From: Planctomycetota bacterium
GTDB lineage: Bacteria; Planctomycetota; PUPC01; JACPCR01
Direction of reading: 5' to 3'
NCBI GenBank assembly: GCA_030740295.1
Contig: JASLXP010000328.1
Span: 1-10,986, forward strand
Length of the DNA: 10,986 nucleotides
The notes under the pieces are model-generated. The model ran no database searches. It was not told the DNA's origin and worked only from the letters and a program-made list of their open reading frames with translations. Position 1 is the first letter of the stretch. Every line of letters begins with the position of its first letter. Both the position numbers and the translations under genes were made by a program. Of this stretch, positions 1 through 6,387 are shown one piece after another.

Positions 1-758
1 ACACCGTGCAGGCGCCTGATTTCGAGATCGAGTTTTGCTCCAAAGCGTACAAGCGCGAGTTCGGTCGCCGGGCCCTCCTCTTCTGTGAAGATTTCTGCGG
101 CACCGCGAGCTTCGCGTGCGAGTGGGTGAAGAGCCACTCGAAACGAAGAGCAATAGGCGTTGACCTCGATCCCGAGCCGCTCGAATGGGGCAGGCGGAAC
201 AACCTCTCAAAGCTCAGCAAGAGCCAGTTGAAGAGAGTGCAGTTGATCGAAGGGAACGTGCTCGATGCGAATTCCGAAAAAGTAGACGTTCTGGGCGCAC
301 AGAATTTTTCTTTCTTCATTTTTCATGACCGGCCGTTGCTGCTGAAGTATTTCAAGGCAGTACACGCAAATCTGAAAGACAAAGGTGTCTTTGTGCTCGA
401 TGTCATGGGCGGCCCGAATTCACAGCTCGAGCAGGAAGACGATCCCCGCGAATACAATGGCTACACCTACACTTGGGAACATTTCTCATTCAATCCCATT
501 GACCACCTGACCACCTGCAAGATCCATTTCGAGTTCGAGGACGGAAGCGAAATGAAAGACGCGTTCGTCTATCCCTGGCGGCTCTGGACGATACCGGAAT
601 TGCGTGAGCTGCTGGACGAAGCCGGCTTCACGCGAACAGACGTTTATTGGGAGGGAACAGAGGAAGAAACCGGTGAAGGCGACGGAGTTTACACACGAAC
701 AAAGATAGCCGATGCTGCCGAAGCCTGGGTCGCCTATATCGTGGCGGTGAAGAAGTAG
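1..758 (+). CDS. Class I SAM-dependent methyltransferase, 5'-truncated by the window edge
   Basis: The reading frame is open to the left edge. The first possible start (GTG at 6) falls inside a conserved stretch, because relatives have further residues before the VQAPDFEIEF-like segment, so the gene is probably cut by the window. About 250 residues remain. Counting from the GTG, the Rossmann SAM-binding motif I region is EDFCGTA (28-34), and GVDLD (51-55) ends the second strand, where an acidic residue normally holds the ribose. A later strand reads KGVFVLDVMGG (about 126-136). These are hallmarks of EDFCGT-type small-molecule methyltransferases; the substrate cannot be told. The C-terminal half (YTWEHFSFNP, then WTIPELRELLDEAGF) is typical of the family, so the 3' end looks intact. 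The next gene follows on the same strand after 35 bases, so co-transcription is possible. Confidence 0.88.
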   Translation, partial: TVQAPDFEIEFCSKAYKREFGRRALLFCEDFCGTASFACEWVKSHSKRRAIGVDLDPEPLEWGRRNNLSKLSKSQLKRVQLIEGNVLDANSEKVDVLGAQNFSFFIFHDRPLLLKYFKAVHANLKDKGVFVLDVMGGPNSQLEQEDDPREYNGYTYTWEHFSFNPIDHLTTCKIHFEFEDGSEMKDAFVYPWRLWTIPELRELLDEAGFTRTDVYWEGTEEETGEGDGVYTRTKIADAAEAWVAYIVAVKK

Positions 759-793
759 CCCGCGCCTGTGCAATACACACGAAAAATCACACC

Positions 794-1789
794 ATGAAAA
801 AAGCCGCCTATCTCCTGCCCAGAAATAATTACGACAGGATCTATGGCGAGGCCGAACGGCAGGACGTGGCCAAACTGGTCGATGTCTCGCCGGACCTGCT
901 GACCAGTGAACACGTATCTGAAAAACCGGAACTGCTGTCAGGCATTCAGGTCATCTTGTCCGGCTGGGGATGCGTCACTTTTGATGAGAGGGTTCTGGAC
1001 GGAGCGCCCGAGCTCGATGTGGTGCTTTACGGGGCTGGTTCTATCCGCTCTACGGTAACGGATGCTTTCTGGGAGCGCGGTATACGGATCACCGGCGCGT
1101 ACGGAGCCAACGCCATTGCTGTCGCCGAATACACACTTTCACAGATTCTGTTCTGCCTCAAAGAGGGATGGCGTTTTGCCCAGGCGATGAAAGAACAACG
1201 GACGAAGCCGACTTTCTGGGAAGTGCCCGGCACCTATGGCAGCACCGTCGGTATTGTCTCACTTGGAATGGTGGGTCGAAGGGTCGCCGAGCTGCTGAAG
1301 CATTTCGATGTGCATGTCCTCGCCTACGATCCGTACGTCAGCGAGTCGGTGGCTGCCGAACTGGGCCTTCGTCTCGTCACGCTTGAAGAGCTCTTCAGAG
1401 ATTCCGACCTTGTCACGCTGCACACACCAAACCTGCCCGAGACGCAGAAGCTGATCACCGGTGAATTGATCCGATCAATGAAACCGGGCTCCACACTCAT
1501 CAATTCCTCCCGGGGCGCGGTCGTGGACGAACCGGCCATGATTCAGGTTTTACAGGAACGCCAGAACGACCTCTTCGCCGTGCTGGACGTCACCCACCCT
1601 GAGCCGCCCGTTCCTGAATCTCCTCTGTTCACTCTCGACAACGTCGTGCTCACCCCCCACATCGCCGGTGTCATGAGCGGCGAGATTCGACGCATGGGAC
1701 GCTGCATGGTGGAGGAGCTTGAACGTTTCCTCGCGGGTGAAAGAATGAAGTACGAGATAACCAAGGAGATGGCGGACCGGCTGGCTTAG
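794..1789 (+). CDS. D-2-hydroxyacid dehydrogenase (NAD-dependent, D-isomer-specific family)
   Basis: This 331-residue protein has normal length for the D-isomer-specific 2-hydroxyacid dehydrogenases, which interconvert 2-keto acids and D-2-hydroxy acids with NAD(P)H. The nucleotide-binding loop is GIVSLGMVG (153-161) and the second strand ends at AYDPY (177-181), with Asp179 suggesting NAD preference. The catalytic triad expected from the family is present: Arg240 in NSSRGAVVDE, Glu270 in DVTHPEPP and His289 in LTPHIAG. The substrate is not determined; glyoxylate/hydroxypyruvate reductase-like or 3-phosphoglycerate dehydrogenase-like roles are possible. The ATG at 794 has no clear Shine-Dalgarno sequence, but it begins the conserved N-terminus. 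It lies 35 bases after the methyltransferase gene and is followed by a hairpin terminator about 100 bases downstream. Confidence 0.9.
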   Translation: MKKAAYLLPRNNYDRIYGEAERQDVAKLVDVSPDLLTSEHVSEKPELLSGIQVILSGWGCVTFDERVLDGAPELDVVLYGAGSIRSTVTDAFWERGIRITGAYGANAIAVAEYTLSQILFCLKEGWRFAQAMKEQRTKPTFWEVPGTYGSTVGIVSLGMVGRRVAELLKHFDVHVLAYDPYVSESVAAELGLRLVTLEELFRDSDLVTLHTPNLPETQKLITGELIRSMKPGSTLINSSRGAVVDEPAMIQVLQERQNDLFAVLDVTHPEPPVPESPLFTLDNVVLTPHIAGVMSGEIRRMGRCMVEELERFLAGERMKYEITKEMADRLA

Positions 1790-1884
1790 CGCTCCGGTTA
1801 ACAATTGCGTGGACAGGCGAATGGAGGCCGGCGAATAAACTGAAACCAAGATCCTCGAGTTCTTTCTCTTGAGCTTCCATTCAT

Positions 1885-1914
1885 AAAAAAAGCCAGTCGT
1901 CATGACTGGCTTTT
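1885..1914. terminator. Bidirectional intrinsic terminator between convergent genes
   Basis: The perfect stem GCCAGTC/GACTGGC (1892-1898 with 1904-1910) encloses a 5-base GTCAT loop. It is flanked by AAAA (1888-1891) that pairs with TTTT (1911-1914), giving 11 bp in all. An A run at 1885-1891 supplies a 7-base U tract to minus-strand transcripts (the hsp20 genes), and four T follow on the plus strand for the hydroxyacid dehydrogenase transcript. Its position between two convergent units fits a shared terminator, probably stronger for the hsp20 side. The rest of 1790-2012 holds no supportable gene. Confidence 0.85.
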
Positions 1915-2012
1915 GCGGCAACCTACTGAGCTCATTTGGCGGTATCTGTCAGAGACGGCTTTGACTGCTGCAGGAGAGGCCGCGCCTGAACGCGTGACTC
2001 CGGCACAGATTA

Positions 2013-2375
2013 TCAGTCACTCTTCACCTCGATTCGCCGGGGCTTGGCTTCCTCAGCCTTGGGAAGCTCAAGGCGAAGCACACCCTCTTTGATCGTGGCG
2101 GCGATTTTTTCTTCATCGACATCCTCCGGCAGCGTGAAAGACCTGCTGTAGGACTTCGGTGAGTATTCGGTGAACAGCGGCTCAAAGCCTTCCCGGCCTT
2201 CGGCGACCTCGACCTGTGCATTCAGGTGGAGGACGCCTTTCTGCACCTCCACGTCGACAGAATCCGTTCCAGGGACGTCCATCAGGAGCGTCAGCCCGGC
2301 ATCGTGTTCAAGGATGTCGACGTTTGGCGTGTAGGTGCTGGCTTCAGGGGCGTGTCTTTTGATGGTCTGTGTCAT
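2013..2375 (-). CDS. Small heat-shock protein, Hsp20/alpha-crystallin family (second gene of pair)
   Basis: This 120-residue ATP-independent holdase chaperone binds unfolding proteins in the cytoplasm and hands them to the DnaK/ClpB system (family knowledge). The alpha-crystallin domain spans roughly residues 17-106. It starts at TPNVDILEHDAGLTLLMDVPG and ends with the signature GVLRLELPK (98-106). The C-terminal tail has IEV (115-117) in the place of the I-x-I/V anchor that mediates oligomerisation. The N-terminal arm is very short (about 16 residues). The ATG at 2375 is chosen because AAGGAG lies 9 bases upstream. It lies 38 bases after the stop of the other hsp20 gene and is almost certainly in the same transcript. 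It is clearly diverged from its neighbour, so the pair may form hetero-oligomers or serve different clients (inference). Confidence 0.93.
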   Translation of the reverse strand: MTQTIKRHAPEASTYTPNVDILEHDAGLTLLMDVPGTDSVDVEVQKGVLHLNAQVEVAEGREGFEPLFTEYSPKSYSRSFTLPEDVDEEKIAATIKEGVLRLELPKAEEAKPRRIEVKSD

Positions 2376-2413
2376 GGCTTGGTCTCCTTCATTCTGTTTG
2401 TAGCGATGAATAA

Positions 2414-2851
2414 TCAGTCAGAGTGATTGATGGGGATAGCCCGTGGCTTGTCGGATTCTGCACGCGGCAGATTCACCTTCAGGACCCCATTGTCGTAGCT
2501 CGCCTCGACGGATTCGGCATTTACCGCGAAGGGCAGCTCAATCTGGCGGCGAAACTCGCCGGACTCTCGCTCCCGGCGAAGATAATTGCCTTCCTCTGAT
2601 TCACGTTTTCCGGTAATGGTCAATCTGCGGCCATGTACGGAAATATCAAGATCCTCGGTCTGGATGCCCGGAATCTCAGTCTCGACGACGGCCGAATCCT
2701 CGCTGACCCAGGCATTCAGAGCGGGCAGACCGTGCCTCCGCACTTTCAGTGTAGGGTCGGCAGAAAACAGCCGATCAAACTCTCGATGCAGCCTCTCGAA
2801 TTCCTCAAGAGGCTTGAAAAGACGATTGGCAAAAAGACTTTTGGTGGACAT
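2414..2851 (-). CDS. Small heat-shock protein, Hsp20/alpha-crystallin family (first gene of pair)
   Basis: This protein has 145 residues from the chosen ATG at 2851. The frame stays open to 2926, but the internal ATG is preceded by a strong AAAGGAGAT ribosome-binding site and begins a normal Hsp20 N-terminus (FKPLEEFERLHREFDRLF), an amphipathic arm used in client binding and assembly. The alpha-crystallin domain covers about residues 46-130 and ends in GVLKVNLPR (122-130). The classical I-x-I anchor is IPI (139-141) in the short tail. Domain order and length are typical of bacterial small heat-shock proteins. It is the promoter-proximal gene of the pair. A near-consensus sigma-54 promoter lies about 70 bases upstream of the start codon, with a likely enhancer cluster behind it, so expression is probably induced by an NtrC-family activator rather than only by a heat-shock sigma factor (inference). 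Confidence 0.93.
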   Translation of the reverse strand: MSTKSLFANRLFKPLEEFERLHREFDRLFSADPTLKVRRHGLPALNAWVSEDSAVVETEIPGIQTEDLDISVHGRRLTITGKRESEEGNYLRRERESGEFRRQIELPFAVNAESVEASYDNGVLKVNLPRAESDKPRAIPINHSD

Positions 2852-2920
2852 TCTGATCTCCTTTCCTCTGTAAGCTGTGGATGATAATTCTCTTATGTCA
2901 TGACCTCGGATGGAGACTAT

Positions 2921-2936
2921 TGCCAACGCCGTGCCA
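2921..2936 (-). promoter_or_regulatory. Sigma-54 (-24/-12) promoter for the hsp20 pair
   Basis: Read on the minus strand, the sequence is TGGCACG-GCGT-TGGCA. It matches the sigma-54 consensus TGGCACG-N4-TTGCA at 11 of 12 defined positions, with the invariant GG and GC dinucleotides correctly spaced. It predicts a transcript start near 2910 and a leader of about 59 bases before the hsp20 start at 2851. An A/T-rich segment (about 2937-2995), suitable for DNA bending, lies immediately upstream, followed by palindromic repeats suited to an enhancer-binding protein. Confidence 0.72.
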
Positions 2937-3018
2937 AATAAGCATGAAAATGAATATCATATTAGTCTTTACATATTACGTATTTATAACCGAAACCACT
3001 CTCAAGGAGATCTGCGGC

Positions 3019-3080
3019 AATGTCGAAATGGCGCACCTAGCCCAAAGTGCGCCATTATGGCGCATGCCTAAATGGCGCAA
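3019..3080 (-). promoter_or_regulatory. Candidate enhancer (UAS) cluster of TGCGCC/GGCGCA palindromes
   Basis: Four copies of the 8-mer ATGGCGCA occur within 53 bases: plus strand at 3028-3035, 3057-3064 and 3072-3079, and inverted at 3048-3055. Two copies form the perfect 17-base palindrome TGCGCC-ATTAT-GGCGCA (3048-3064), the same geometry as NtrC-type sites (6-N5-6). The other copies carry one good half-site and a degenerate partner. A further inverted repeat pairs AATGGCGCAC (3027-3036) with GTGCGCCATT (3047-3056). The cluster lies about 110-170 bases upstream of the predicted sigma-54 start, the usual distance for an enhancer. It also sits just past the stop of the upstream dehydrogenase gene, so a terminator role for its hairpin is an alternative, although no U tract follows. 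Confidence 0.6.
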
Positions 3081-3104
3081 TTGCATGGGCCGCCTCTCTT
3101 ACCA

Positions 3105-4172
3105 TCAGCCTTCCTGCACCACCTGTACTTTTACCGCTCCCGAGTTCTTATCGGCCGAAGTCTCGAATGCCTCCGCAATCGCCTCCAGCGGGAACCTGTG
3201 AGTGACCAGTTTCGACGCGTCCACTTTTCCTGAAACAACCAAATCCAAAGCGGCTGCGAAGTCGGTTTTCATTCCGCTGCATCCGTAACAATTCGAGCCG
3301 GTCACGATAGGCTCTTTGCCGACGATGGTGCCCAGGTTCACTTCAAGTGGCTTGTGATAACCGCCGAGCAGGACGACCGTTCCCCTGTTGCGGATCGATG
3401 CCAGGGCGTCATTAAAACCGGATGCGCTGCCAACAGTCTCGACCACCGCGTCGAAGCTGGGGCTGTGTGTCTGGTCTGCATGCTGCTTTAAGCTTCCCTC
3501 TCTCACATCGACCACATGGTTCGCACCGAGGCTCTGCGCGAGCTCGGCCTGGTGGTCGTACTTGATGGTGATCGCCACATCAGTAATTCCCAACGCCTTT
3601 GCTACTGCGAGGCAGAATTGGCCGATCGTTCCGCCGCCGATGATGGCCAGGCTGGCCCCGGGGCCAACCCTTGATTGGGCAACCGCACGGTGACCGACCG
3701 CCAGCGGCTCGATGAGCGAGCCCTGTTCAAAACTCAGCGACTCCGGCAGCCTGAACAGCGACGACTGATGGACCGTCGTGAATTCTGCGAATCCGCCGTG
3801 GCCTTCTCGGCAGAACAACCCGCGCTGCTGGCAATGGTTGTAATGCCCCGCGCGGCAATACATGCATTCGCCGCAGTGAGTGAAACACTCCAGCGTGACA
3901 CGATCGCCGAGTTCGAAACCGGTGACTCCTTCGCCGAGTTCTGCGATGACTCCAGCGACTTCGTGTCCCTCGGCAAACTTATCGTAACGGGGTTTCCAGT
4001 GGCCGTAGTAGTTGTGAAGGTCACTGCCGCATACCCCGGTGCATCTGGTGTCGATGACCACGTGGCCGGCTGCGGGAGGAAGATAGTCCACTTCGCGGAT
4101 TCCGATGCATTCAATGTCGCTGTAAATGGCGGCTTTCATTTTCTTCATGCGTGCTTGGCCATGAGGTGTCAT
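3105..4172 (-). CDS. Zinc-dependent MDR-family alcohol/polyol dehydrogenase
   Basis: This medium-chain dehydrogenase oxidises an alcohol, polyol or sugar with NAD(P) (family knowledge). Numbered from the ATG at 4172 (355 residues), the catalytic zinc ligands are Cys48 (CGSD), His70-Glu71 (GHE) and Glu155 (EPLAVG). The four structural-zinc cysteines are Cys100, 103, 106 and 114. The nucleotide-binding loop is GGGTIG (179-184). The second strand ends ITIKYDHQ without the Asp usual in NAD-dependent members, so coenzyme preference is uncertain. Start choice is open: only the 4172 ATG has a weak AGG 7 bases upstream, but homology begins at MKAAIYSD (ATG at 4139). It is last in an operon with the aldolase and membrane protein, 35 bases after the latter, so a sugar or sugar-acid intermediate is a plausible substrate (inference). 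Confidence 0.9.
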   Translation of the reverse strand: MTPHGQARMKKMKAAIYSDIECIGIREVDYLPPAAGHVVIDTRCTGVCGSDLHNYYGHWKPRYDKFAEGHEVAGVIAELGEGVTGFELGDRVTLECFTHCGECMYCRAGHYNHCQQRGLFCREGHGGFAEFTTVHQSSLFRLPESLSFEQGSLIEPLAVGHRAVAQSRVGPGASLAIIGGGTIGQFCLAVAKALGITDVAITIKYDHQAELAQSLGANHVVDVREGSLKQHADQTHSPSFDAVVETVGSASGFNDALASIRNRGTVVLLGGYHKPLEVNLGTIVGKEPIVTGSNCYGCSGMKTDFAAALDLVVSGKVDASKLVTHRFPLEAIAEAFETSADKNSGAVKVQVVQEG

Positions 4173-4207
4173 TGGGTCGCCTGAATGCTATACGCTCTTG
4201 CCAAATC

Positions 4208-5347
4208 CTACACCGTTGTCACTACTCGGTACTCGATCACGGCGACGATCCAGTCCAGCTCGGCCGCACTCGAGCCGGTGCCGAACTCCAGGCTCTCCTT
4301 GTCGCTGCGAGCGTAGACCTTTGACATGCTCATGCCAAGAATGGGTTGTCGTTCCGGATGGCGTACGAAGAGCTCTTCGAGCTCGTTTGCCGGAATGGTT
4401 GTGCTCGCGGATGAAAGGTAGCGGCGCTCGAGAACGAGATCCCCTTCGCCAGTCAGAGTCAGAGTCTCCCGCGTCCTGGCGAATTTGCGCGAGAGAGTGA
4501 ATGTGAAAACGAATGGAAGCAGCCCGACCACTGAGAAGACGCCGATGAGAATGCCACCGCCCGAGCTCGTAAGGTTGGACTTCACAAGGAACGCCATACA
4601 GGCCGCAGTGACGCAGAACCCCAGAGACATGACCATGACCAGCATGTGCACAGCCTGAAACCCCGGCGCGGGAAACTCGAATGTCATTGAATCGCCGTCA
4701 GTAAGGACACGCACTCCCGTCTTCTCCGGCGCATCCGGAAGCTCGTCGGGGACGCCGCGCTTCATCAAACGGTCGCGGAGGGTTTCATCAAATTCGTCCG
4801 GTGTCCGAATGATCATCTCGCCGGAGCTGTCATCGTGGAATTCCATCCCAAGCATCCGGGCGATGGATTCCGCAAGGGCTCGTGAAGGAAGGTAATCGTT
4901 GTTGATCTGAAAGTTCAGGTTTCTCAGGTGGGCGAGTGCCTTGGCCAATTCTTCGTCCCTCTGCTTTTCATCTTCCGTTTCTTTCCGTCTCAGAAAAACC
5001 GGATACACAATCTTGGAGTTGTTCTGGCCCGCACTCGCCCGGGTGACGCCAACGTATTCAAAATCATCCATGGAATACGTGGTCCTGAACATCGGAACGA
5101 GGAGCCCAAACCATCGAACGACCTGCTGATGCTGCAGATCGATCTTCGTCCCGAGCCGGCCGAACAACATGAAGAAGCCCGGTGTGCCAAAGAGGACCGT
5201 TGGGATGAACAGGACAGACTCTTTTTCTCGAATGGAAATGACCAGCATCGCAATCCCGACGATGAAACTGACCGCCCCCATCACACCGACAATGCCGCCT
5301 CCACGAATGGTCTCCAGCGAATGCGCGTCACGTTTGATTTTTGCCAA
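4208..5347 (-). CDS. Four-helix membrane protein of unknown function
   Basis: I do not recognise a named family. The 379-residue protein has two hydrophobic hairpins: helices at about 17-38 and 45-63, then 233-255 and 264-286. Each hairpin is followed by a beta-rich soluble stretch of similar character (DLQHQQVVRWFGLLVPMFRT after the first, LTLTGEGDLVLERRYL after the second). Both stretches resemble the strand pattern of small bacterial PH-like (bPH) membrane-linked domains, so an internally duplicated architecture is possible (inference). A charged, probably helical segment (120-165) lies in the first soluble part. The start is TTG at 5347, preceded by a strong GAGGAG 6-7 bases upstream; no better ATG is available. 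It begins 21 bases after the aldolase stop and ends 35 bases before the dehydrogenase frame, so it is co-transcribed with two enzymes, where it could have a signalling or scaffolding role. Confidence 0.75.
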   Translation of the reverse strand: MAKIKRDAHSLETIRGGGIVGVMGAVSFIVGIAMLVISIREKESVLFIPTVLFGTPGFFMLFGRLGTKIDLQHQQVVRWFGLLVPMFRTTYSMDDFEYVGVTRASAGQNNSKIVYPVFLRRKETEDEKQRDEELAKALAHLRNLNFQINNDYLPSRALAESIARMLGMEFHDDSSGEMIIRTPDEFDETLRDRLMKRGVPDELPDAPEKTGVRVLTDGDSMTFEFPAPGFQAVHMLVMVMSLGFCVTAACMAFLVKSNLTSSGGGILIGVFSVVGLLPFVFTFTLSRKFARTRETLTLTGEGDLVLERRYLSSASTTIPANELEELFVRHPERQPILGMSMSKVYARSDKESLEFGTGSSAAELDWIVAVIEYRVVTTV

Positions 5348-5368
5348 GAGTAACTCCTCGAAAGATGG

Positions 5369-6133
5369 CTACCTGGCCAGGGCTTCTTTGATGGCTTTGG
5401 CGTTTTCCTCGGCGGCCTCTTTGATGGCGCGGAACTCACTGAGCTGGGGCAGGTATTGGAAGCCCAGGTCCGCCATGTGCCCAACCTCTTCAGGGCTTCG
5501 ACAGAGGATGCCCGTCGGTGTGCCGGCATTTCTGCCCCCTTCCACAATTTTCTTCAGCGCTTCCTCGTGCACCGGGCCGCGCTCCGGGTAGCAGCCCAGC
5601 GAGATGGCAAGGTCACCAGGCCCCACGAAACCGCAATCGACGCCCGGCACGCTGAGGATCTCCTCCGCACGCTCCACCGCTTCCTCTGTTTCGATCATCA
5701 CGATGCAGGCTATCTGCCGGCAAGATTCAGAGGAAAATGCGTCGTCACCATAATAGAGAAGACGGATACCCCCGAGGGAACGTTCGCCTTCAGGAGGCGG
5801 CCGCATGGCCGCGACCGCGGCCTCTGCTTCTTCACGTGAGTTCACCATCGGAATAATGATGCCCATGGCGCCCATATCCAGGGCCCGGCTGATTTCACCG
5901 ACATCGTTCCGGACTACCCTGGCGATGGGTATCGTCGATGTATTCAGGAAGACTTGCAGCCCCTGCAGGAGAGTGTGTTCGTGCCAGTATCCATGCTGCA
6001 TATCCATCACGGCCGTATCGTAAAAGCCGCCCTGGGCGAAGATTTCAGCAGCCACAGGTGAGCCCATGATCAGCCACGAGCCAGTGACAACTTCACCGTT
6101 GGAAAGTTTCTCTAAAAAGGTGTTTGTGCGCAT
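5369..6133 (-). CDS. HpcH/HpaI-family class II aldolase (2-keto-3-deoxy acid aldolase type)
   Basis: This 254-residue protein has the usual length and motifs of HpcH/HpaI aldolases. These cleave 2-keto-3-deoxy (or 4-hydroxy-2-oxo) acids to pyruvate and an aldehyde with a divalent metal (family knowledge). The catalytic His is His47 in MDMQHG, and the substrate carboxylate Arg is Arg72 in ARVVRND. GAMGIIIPMVNSREEA (88-103) is the conserved barrel segment. The metal ligands are Glu148 in MIETEEAVE and Asp174 in GPGDLAISLG. The substrate cannot be assigned; members such as rhamnonate-type aldolases act in sugar-acid catabolism. The ATG at 6133 has no obvious Shine-Dalgarno sequence, but the frame starts at the family N-terminus. 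It is the first gene of a three-gene minus-strand operon and is divergent from the sulfatase-fold hydrolase across about 250 bases. Confidence 0.92.
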   Translation of the reverse strand: MRTNTFLEKLSNGEVVTGSWLIMGSPVAAEIFAQGGFYDTAVMDMQHGYWHEHTLLQGLQVFLNTSTIPIARVVRNDVGEISRALDMGAMGIIIPMVNSREEAEAAVAAMRPPPEGERSLGGIRLLYYGDDAFSSESCRQIACIVMIETEEAVERAEEILSVPGVDCGFVGPGDLAISLGCYPERGPVHEEALKKIVEGGRNAGTPTGILCRSPEEVGHMADLGFQYLPQLSEFRAIKEAAEENAKAIKEALAR

Positions 6134-6387
6134 CTGAAAAGGTCTGCGAGGAATGAGTCAATGTTCGGGGCAATCTTACTCAAGTCAGCCTTCCATCCAC
6201 AACCGAAGAGGCGGCGAGCCGCGCAGGCGAATTATTTGGCGACCGATTCAGGCTCCAGGGGATGCTCGAAAGGCAACGTATGCCGGCACAGTCTGGGGGC
6301 AGCCTTGCCAACCGTGGCAATTTCGGGGAGAACTACGGTGACGCGAATAACGCATTCCCCCACAGTTCCAGTAAACGAGAAATCATC
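6134..6387. promoter_or_regulatory. Divergent intergenic region with a TTGCCA-N4-TGGCAA palindrome
   Basis: This 254-base region should carry promoters for both the aldolase operon (minus) and the hydrolase gene (plus). The one clear symmetric element is TTGCCA-ACCG-TGGCAA at 6305-6320, a perfect 6-bp inverted repeat with a 4-base spacer. It lies about 70 bases before the hydrolase start and could be an operator for a shared regulator. I found no convincing sigma-70 or sigma-54 promoter. The hydrolase frame extends left to 6262 through this region, but the extension has no protein-family character. Confidence 0.35.

Noticed and set aside
2852..2926. 25-codon upstream extension of the first hsp20 gene.
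   Set aside because: The internal ATG at 2851 has a strong AAAGGAGAT and the normal family N-terminus; the extension would also begin upstream of the predicted sigma-54 transcript start.
2881..3201. 106-codon plus-strand frame over the hsp20 promoter region.
   Set aside because: It has no ribosome-binding site or family resemblance and overlaps both the promoter and the end of the dehydrogenase gene.
3675..4184. 169-codon plus-strand frame opposite the zinc dehydrogenase gene.
   Set aside because: It is the antisense shadow of a gene with complete catalytic motifs, and its own translation has no recognisable domain.
6262..6387. 42-codon N-terminal extension of the sulfatase-fold hydrolase.
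   Set aside because: It is low in family character, lacks a signal peptide and lies in the divergent promoter region; homology begins at the ATG at 6388.
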